From positions 3,438,520 to 3,502,519 of the forward strand of contig OZ025253.1 of NCBI GenBank assembly GCA_964019135.1: 64,000 nt of DNA. The letters are read 5' to 3'. The notes beneath the pieces are model-generated. The model saw nothing but the letters and a program-made list of their open reading frames with translations. It did not search any database and was not told the DNA's origin. Origin of the DNA: Arenicola marina. Lineage: Eukaryota; Annelida; Polychaeta; Arenicolidae. Below are positions 56,335 to 64,000 of this stretch, piece after piece. Positions within the stretch are counted from its first letter, which is position 1; each line of letters begins with the position of its first letter. The position numbers and the translations under genes are program-made.

Positions 56335-57600
56335 TGACTTAAAGTACGGTCGGTGAGCCTCACTTGGTCCATGAAGCTGAATAAAAGTTCTTTTAAGATG
56401 TACATTGCATCTCTCGCTTCCGCAACCAATAAAATAGCTCACTGAAGTCGGTCCATATTCTATCTGAGAACCCACGAAATGTATTGTTGTAGCAAGGGTA
56501 AACTTGAGTCATACGTGAGCTAAGCTGAAACAGTGATTCGCCCTGACATGGAAGAATGTCGGACGCTGCAACCACAAGTCAGTTTAGTTCATCTTCAGAT
56601 TGCAAGAATGAAGTCGTGTTTCGCATTAAGGCGCGTAGGCTACTTCGCATGGATTATGTGTCCTTATACCGACGATAATGGTCATTTAAATGTGGAATAT
56701 GATACAATGGTTCAAATTATTGGATACTGAAAGGATATGATACGCAGCGATGTTGCCATGGTGTTTCAAGTCACAAGTCACACCCAGTGCGTTGTTGATG
56801 GATAGGATATGCTTTGCAAACGAGTTTCGTGGGATTCACGAGAAAGAAAGATGATTTCTAGTATGATTATAGGATATAAGGAAATGTCGGTATGTATTTT
56901 GCATATAAATTACATATGATCTCAAATTCAGTTTTTAAGGTGGATTTTGTGACCTATGTTTGTTTCGATGAGAAATTTGTATCTGCTTTTCCTGGGGCTT
57001 TCCATCGGGCGTCAAGTTTCCAGTTCATCATCCATTGTGGTTGTATCCTATTTCAGACAAGCTCACTTATTGCTTATGATTGACATTGACTGCGATTGTC
57101 GATTTCGTAACAGAAGGACGATTGTTCAACAGAAAAATTGTTTGGTCTCCTTGAGTCAATCGCAATTTATTAGCTAGCTAAAACAGTACATTCGTGAAAA
57201 TTAATGTACAGTTTAGAGAATGGAATGACGTCATAGCAGTACTTTAAGTATGGCTAAAAGCTATCGTACGAAACCATTGCACCACATGTATTATTACATT
57301 TATTAAGCAGGAAGTAAAGTAAATACCAAAGAGAATGTTATAAATGGTATAGCAAGAAAACAAGACCGTTAGTGTTGTAGGACAGTTGGGAAAGGGATGA
57401 TATGTTACAAGTCATGTTGTTCCTTTCCCAACTGTCTTATGCCAATAACATCTTGTTCTTAGGCTCAGGCGCTACATGGTATACCAGTAGATTTAACCCT
57501 AAAACAGTTAATAAAATCAAATAAGGGCCTTTGATATTTTTGGGCAAAAAATCTAGTGTTTTTGCCATATCCAGTATTTAATTTTACATTTTTCCATCAA
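56335..57600. other. No gene recognised
   Basis: 56455-56570 is related to 43070-43180 in the receptor arms (ACGTGAGCTAAGCTGAAACA-type words), a dispersed repeat. 57379-57395 and 57422-57437 (GGACAGTTGGGAAAGG and complement) form a hairpin. Confidence 0.45.
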
Positions 57601-57970
57601 TATGAAAAGAGGTTCATTTAAACTTGTGACTGGCGCTGGGGTCCACACCTCAGATGGCCTAAATTTGGCATTGAAAAATGTCATTCTTCCTAAAAAAACT
57701 TTTTGCATATCATTTAGGCAGTTTCAAACCAGTCATAATGTTCATACACGTACATTGGCGCATGTGCCCCTAGACAAGACCGCATCTCTAGGGAGACATT
57801 GGCGCAACTGCCCCCAGGCTAGCTCCAAGTTGCCCAATTCAAAAAATATTGTTTTACCTAGAAAACGTCACACGGGACTACCCCCAGGCAAGCCCCCTTA
57901 TCTATATAGAGAAGCCCGCTCTAGAGAAGCAGGCTTGCCTAGGGCCACTGCCCGGGACAGTTGAGTTACA
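57601..57970. other. Open plus-strand stretch, unrecognised
   Basis: The 120-codon plus frame has TTGGCGC...TGCCCCTAG / TGCCCCCAGG words repeated three times and a 9-bp inverted pair AGGCAAGCC / GGCTTGCCT. It looks like a repeat fragment, not a gene. Confidence 0.3.
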
Positions 57971-58734
57971 GGGTCGGTAGGTCCGAATGCTTGTCGTATG
58001 CCCGACGGGGAAGGTAACTATTTATACAGCGATATCTCGCTATTCAGCAATGTTCTGAGCCAACAACCTGCATGCATGCATCAGTGCAAACAATAAGTGA
58101 ATAACTGCACGGTAGCTTTCATTTTTTGGCCCAGACAATAAAACACTGTCGGCTTATATCAGCGCAAAACTGTGCACTCAGTCATAGACACGCGCTTTTC
58201 TAAACATGACGTTGCAGAATTGTCCCATTCCTAACACAGTAAAAAAATGTGTTATTTTGTTGTTTTTCAATTGAATAGAACAGGTAAATTCCTGCAAGTG
58301 TGAGTCACTGGGACTGTCTGAGTGACTACGCCCTGTGTCAGTGTGTGCAGTGTGGTGTGACCAGTCACAGTGACAATTTATTAAGGCTCCTTTTAGCATT
58401 ATGTTATGGTCTCACGCTCAAACTTGGATTTTTCCAGGTGTTAACAAGTACAGTATTTATAAATACATAACTTTCGTCGATATCCATAACCAAATATTCG
58501 TGAATATAAGCCCTCTTCTACACATGCCGTAAGACTCGCCTTTCGTGCAATATATTTCAAACCTCGCGCATGCGCAGTACGATCTGGAACCGATATATCC
58601 GCTAGGCCGCAGCGCAATCTTCCTCCTGGTGGGGGGGGGGGGATCCTTAATACATTGTCGGGTGTGGCGGGGGGAGGGGGGGGCGGTAAAGCCCCCCTCC
58701 ATGCACCGCCAAAATACGCTTAGCACCATACAAT

Positions 58735-60290
58735 CGTTTTCCCCTACCCCCCCAAAAAATAAGCTTTTTTTAAAGACTTTTTCTATATTGACTAAATTAA
58801 ACTCTATATGGTTTTCCACCTTTCATCTAACCTCATACATGTTCTGAAGCCGCACATGCAACGACAGGTTTCTACCTAGAAAATGAAAATAAAACTGCAT
58901 TACCCTAAAAATAACGGCGTTTTCACTCCTTAAGATCGACAACATCCATTTTCAGTCATTTGGAGGATTCTTACAGCTAGAACATACGGAAAAACGAAAA
59001 CCTACATAACATATAGGGGTCCCCTGCAAGTAGCCACAGCGCCCTTAATATTGCTGATAGAGACTTGTGGTTACTTTTAGCGTTCTCGTCATGCTCTGTC
59101 TATGTACAATGTTTTATAACACTGCTCCTCATTGTTATTGATCACTTACGTAAATAAGGCAATACAAGTTTGTAGAAAAAACACATATTTTTTTACTTTC
59201 CGAGGCATCAAATACGCCCAAATCAGCAGAAAAACATCCAGAAAAAGTGCTAAATATACAAGAAGGCTATCTCTGCTACAATAACTGTTAACAACATTGG
59301 CATAAAATATCTTGAATATAGCCATAAAGAGCTAAGACGCTATCTAACCACCTCACATCAAATTTGAGCGGGAAAATCAACATTCTTGATTTTAGGTTTT
59401 TTCTCTACATCGTTGGGTTACAACATACAGGCAGTTACATAGTACGTCTTCTGAATTTTTTTTTGATATATATATAATACTCCAGCGATGCTTATTTCGT
59501 ATCGAATGGATCGAAAATATTTTACGATTAAAAAAACGTTGGTCTATTTTGTACTTCCCAGGGTCAAATCTTGTCCCATTCCAATCGATACTGTTCTAAT
59601 CGGCATTGATTCATGTACGGTAATCAATTCGACATAGTTTGTAATCTAACCCTGGGACAATTGGATCGTTAAAAGTGGCCAACAGACACAACTAACAGGC
59701 TAGGAGGGTTCAAATTATCCTAAATTGCAGCAAATTCGACCATTCTTACAAAAACATTCCGACGATGGTATGATCTTCACCTTTGAATATGTTAATAACC
59801 TTGACCTATTACATGACATACTCGAAGGCAGCCTCCATGGTCCATGGCAAGGGTACGAAAAGATGGCAAATGTAGTTTTGTATGCGTAGTGTTACCTCAT
59901 TTTGTAAAGTTGATTGTGACCTAATTTTTTTATATGATAAGAGCCCAAATACGCACCTTGGCCCGTCAGCGATCATTATACTGTAAAACTGACTTATTTT
60001 AGCTACAATAAATATGTTTTCCCCCAAAATAGACTTTTTTAAAGACTATATTTCTATATTGAAAAAAAATATATATCTTTCATCTAACCTCATATTTTCT
60101 GAAAGTGCACATGCAAAGACAGTTTCTGTCCAGAAAATGAAAATATGACTTCATTACCCTCAAAATTACCACCCTTTTACTCTCTGATATCGACAACACC
60201 CATTTTCAGCAAAGACTGTTTCAACCTAACCCTGTGCCAAACGGACCATTTAAAGTGGCAAACAGATACAATTGACAGGCTATCAGAGTT
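58735..60290. repeat. Diverged direct duplication
   Basis: 58735-58965 recurs at 60010-60215 (CTATATTGA...TTTCATCTAACCTCATA...GCACATGCAA...GACAACA), and 59645-59711 recurs at 60225-60290 (CTAACCCTG...AAAGTGGC.AACAGA.ACAA..). The order is kept but the second copy is shortened between the two blocks. Confidence 0.7.
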
Positions 60291-60529
60291 ATTTTCGTAG
60301 TCGTGGAACATAAATATTCCAATATTGATTGATTCCCCTAGTTTTAAATAATAGAATGACAGTGTTTACCAATATATATATATCATGATAATTTGAGGTT
60401 AGTCCTGGTATTTACGATCATGATAATATTTCAACAGTATAACATTTACCATCATATATCCTGATAACGCAAGGTTAGTTATGGTATTTACCATGATAAT
60501 GTGAAGGTCTTAATTAAACACGTGATTAT

Positions 60530-60974
60530 TCGACGTCGACATTGAAAAAGGGTGATTACTTGACGTCCTAAAGACGTGATCAATCGAGGTCGCGAAGACG
60601 AGTATTCGGAAGTCAGGAAGACGTGTACGTATCCGAGGTCGCAATGAATTTAACCAGTTCGTGGACGTAACATTCGTCACTCTTCGGTCATCAATGTGAT
60701 TGATTATAAACTAGACGAGATTTCAACCAGAATATGACGTCATAATATAGTCATTCAACTAGTTCGGGGACGTGAGATTCGCCACTCTTCCGTCATCAGT
60801 GTGACGTTGACATGTAGTTGGTCAATAAGTCTCGTTATGCATGAACTCAACCAGTCTGCCGACGTGAGACTCGGCATTCTTCGGTCGTCAATTGACGTTG
60901 AAATGTGGTTGACCAAAAACTAGCCGAGATTTCGACCAGCATATGACGTCATTATCTCGTCGAGTGCCCAGTGG
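60530..60974. repeat. Sub-terminal GACGT-rich repeats ending at CCCAGTGGGG
   Basis: Three diverged units of roughly 110-120 bp (CAACTAGTTCGGGGACGTGA, ATTCGCCACTCTTCCGTCAT) end at TGCCCAGTGGGG. A similar GACGTC-rich block beginning ACCCAGCGGGCA lies at 54275-54440; together they could be the ends of one element. Confidence 0.45.
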
Positions 60975-61680
60975 GGAGTTGAAACCAGAATAAGAAGTAA
61001 CATAGTTTTTCATTCGACATCGCAGACAGTTTATGAATTACAAGGATGTGACCACATGTTCCTTGGAAAAAGAATATAAATAAGACTCTCTTGGAACAAA
61101 AGCGTACAAACTATCGTACTTCGTTTTTAAGGCAGTGTGGTTACAAAGTGGTGGAAATGTGAGAATGTAAGTTCAAATGACAAATCAAAACGCAACCAGA
61201 ACAGCAAGAATTCATCCGCATGGTTAAACCTCAGTTTACACCAAACACGATTTAGGAGAAGTCAGCGAAAACAGTATCTATGATGGAGGGAGAGATGGAT
61301 CACTATTTGGAATGATAGAAGTAGATATCGAGTCCCAGAAGAGTAGGAAGATGCAGAGATGAAGGCCAAGGCTGGGGATCTGTCCCTCAAATAATATGAG
61401 GATTACCTCCCTCTGTTTTGTACGCTGGACATACCCTTCGACAAATGGGGAAGCCATATGCAAGAATGGGTGGAATCCCGGGGGTTATTTCAAACACTGC
61501 TCGTACGCCACCTTCAAGTTACAACATACTCTTATCAACCCCGATATTAAGGTGGTATCTCCAACACGGGTTAGTAGTTACTCGAGTACATCAGGCGGTT
61601 GACAATATGAAGCAGAAGCAATTCATCAAGTATATTCATAAAAAAGGAGACAAAACGCGTAGGTTATATATTAATTTTGG
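60975..61680. other. No gene seen
   Basis: Flank of the terminal satellite; short frames only. Confidence 0.4.
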
Positions 61681-64000
61681 CGATCTGATGTCCATTGTGG
61701 CGATATGATTTCCATTATGGTGCTCTGACATCCATCATTGCGGTCTGACGTCTATTACGGCAGTCTGACGTTCATTATTGCGGTCTGACGTCCATTCTGG
61801 TGGTCTGACGTCTACTACGGCGGTCTGACGTTCATTATGGCGGTCTGACGTCCATTATGGCGTTCTGACGTCCATTATGGCGGTCTGACGTCCATTATGG
61901 CGGTCTGACGTTCATTATTGCGGTCTGACGTCCATTATGGCGGTCTGACGTTCGTTATGGCGGTCTGACGTCCATTATGGCGGTCTGACGTTCATTATTG
62001 CGGTCTGACGTTCATTATGGCGGTCTGACGTCCATTCTGGTGGTCTGACGTCTATTACGGCGGTCTGACGTTCATTATTGCGGTCTGACGTTCATTATGG
62101 CGGTCTGACGTCCATTCTGGTGGTCTGACGTCTACTACGGCAGTCTGACGTTCATTATGGCGGGCTGACGTCTATTACGGCGGTCTGACGTTCATTATTG
62201 CGGTCTGACGTTCATTATTGCGGTCTGACGTCCATTCTGGTGGTCTGACGTCTACTACGGCGGTCTGACGTTCATTATGGCGGTCTGACGTCTATTACGG
62301 CGGTCTGACGTTCATTATTGCGGTCTGACGTCCATTCTGGTGGTCTGACGTCTACTACGGCGGTCTGACGTTCATTATGGCGGTCTGACGTCTATTACGG
62401 CGGTCTGACGTTCATTATGGCGGTCTGACGTTCATTATGGCGGTCTGACGTCCATTATGGCGGTCTGACGTTCATTATTGCGGTCTGACGTTCATTATGG
62501 CGGTCTGACGTCCATTATGGCGTTCTGACGTCCATTATGGCGGTCTGACGTCCATTATGGCGGTCTGACGTTCATTATTGCGGTCTGACGTCCATTATGG
62601 CGGTCTGACGTCCATTATGGCGGTCTGACGTTCATTATGGCGGTCTGACGTCCATTATGGCGGTCTGACGTCCATTATGGCGGTCTGACGTTCATTATTG
62701 CGGTCTGACGTCCATTATGGCGGTCTGACGTCCATTATGGCGGTCTGACGTTCATTATGGCGGTCTGACGTCCATTATGGCGGTCTGACGTTCATTATGG
62801 CGGTCTGACTTTCATTATGGTGGTCTGACGTCCATTATGGCGGTCTGACTTTCATTATTACGGTCTGACGTCCATTCTGGCGGTCTGACGTCTATTACGG
62901 CGGTCTGACGTTCATTATTGCGGTCTGACGTTCATTATGGCGGTCTGACGTCCATTCTGGTGGTCTGACGTCCATTATGGCGGTCTAACGTTCATTATGG
63001 CGGTCTGACGTCCATTATGGCGGTCTGACGTCCATTATGGCGGTCTGACGTTCATTATGGCGGTCTGACGTTCATTATGGCGGTCTGACGTCCATTATGG
63101 CGGTCTGACGTTCATTATGGCGGTCTGACGTCCATTATGGCGGTCTGACGTCTATTACGGCGGTCTGACGTTCATTATGGCGGTCTGACGTCCATTATGG
63201 CGGTCTGACGTCTATTACGGCGGTCTGACGTTCATTATTGCGGTCTGACGTCCATTATGGCGTTCTGGCGTCCATTATGGCGGTCTGACGTCCATTATGG
63301 CGGTCTGACGTTCATTATTGCGGTCTGACGTCCATTATGGCGGTCTGACGTCCATTATGGCGGTCTGACGTTCATTATGGCGGTCTGACGTCCATTATGG
63401 CGGTCTGACGTTCATTATGGCGGTCTGACGTCTATTATGGCGGTCTGACGTTCATTATTGCGGTCTGACGTCCATTCTGGTGGTCTGACGTCTACTACGG
63501 CGGTCTGACGTTCATTATGGCGGTCTGACGTCCATTATGGCGGTCTGACTTTCATTATGGTGGTCTGACGTCCATTCTGGCGGTCTGACGTCTATTACGG
63601 CGGTCTGACGTTCATTATTGCGGTCTGACGTTCATTATGGCGGTCTGACGTCCATTCTGGTGGTCTGACGTCCATTATGGCGGTCTGACGTTCATTATTG
63701 CGGTCTGACGTCCATTATGGCGGTCTGACGTCCATTATGGCGGTCTGACGTTCATTATGGCGGTCTGACGTTCATTATGGCGGTCTGACGTCCATTATGG
63801 CGGTCTGACGTTCATTATGGCGGTCTGACGTCCATTATGGCGGTCTGACGTCTATTACGGCGGTCTGACGTTCATTATGGCGGTCTGACGTCTATTACGG
63901 CGGTCTGACGTTCATTATTGCGGTCTGACGTTCATTATGGCGGTCTGACGTCCATTATGGCGGTCTGACGTTCATTATTGCGGTCTGACGTTCATTATGG
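61681..64000. repeat. 20-bp satellite array, about 115 copies, runs off the edge
   Basis: Units of exactly 20 bp, consensus CGGTCTGACGTYCATTATGG, with a few recurring variants (CTACTACGG, ATTCTGGTGG). The first units at 61681-61740 are degenerate, the rest highly uniform; variant order recurs in blocks. Each unit contains TGACGT, a CRE/ATF half-site. Confidence 0.97.

Overview
This is eukaryotic, metazoan, largely non-coding DNA. Genes are split by GT-AG introns, there are Toll-like receptors of the double cysteine-cluster (protostome-type) architecture, a DUF4806-like gene, plectin-type repeats, a non-LTR retrotransposon relic, several inverted-repeat transposons, and very large minisatellite arrays. 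A marine invertebrate (lophotrochozoan, hemichordate or cephalochordate) fits best; the species cannot be fixed from the sequence.

Layout. 1-4520: a 44-bp minisatellite whose unit is a copy of the end of a plectin-repeat exon. 4486-7779 (minus): three consecutive phase-compatible exons that together read as a single-pass membrane protein with a basic then acidic cytoplasmic tail and plectin-type repeats; a possible first exon lies at 9507-9525. 5000-9000 also holds small tandem repeats and a tRNA-like SINE. 9997-11230 (minus): decayed LINE reverse transcriptase. 11313-12757: a composite inverted-repeat element with nested fold-backs and five tandem 72-bp tRNA-like units.

15040-20865 and 40446-46272 are the two arms of a large inverted repeat (arms about 5.8 kb, spacer about 19.6 kb). 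Each arm carries a Toll-like receptor gene. The left copy is open but runs into a 200-N assembly gap before its membrane segment; the right copy retains the membrane and TIR parts but has two in-frame stops. The flanks near the spacer are almost identical between arms while the receptor coding parts differ clearly.

The spacer holds an apparently complete two-gene DNA transposon (22595-30061, ISL2EU-like): a THAP/coiled-coil/HTH/DDE transposase on plus, and a convergent SWIM-YqaJ nuclease-PHD protein on minus, within matching terminal inverted repeats. It also holds a 6.3-kb 35-bp minisatellite (32849-39150) with a 1740-bp higher-order period.

46900-64000: a 55-bp array; a long-TIR transposon (49469-50709) with an 8-bp target duplication, inserted in a repeat whose uninterrupted relative is at 22310-22556; a broken DUF4806-like gene (51084-52259); several small fold-back elements; and a 20-bp satellite running off the right edge (61681-64000). 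How the parts relate: the two receptors are paralogues and the two transposon genes would act together in transposition; no other functional linkage between genes is visible.
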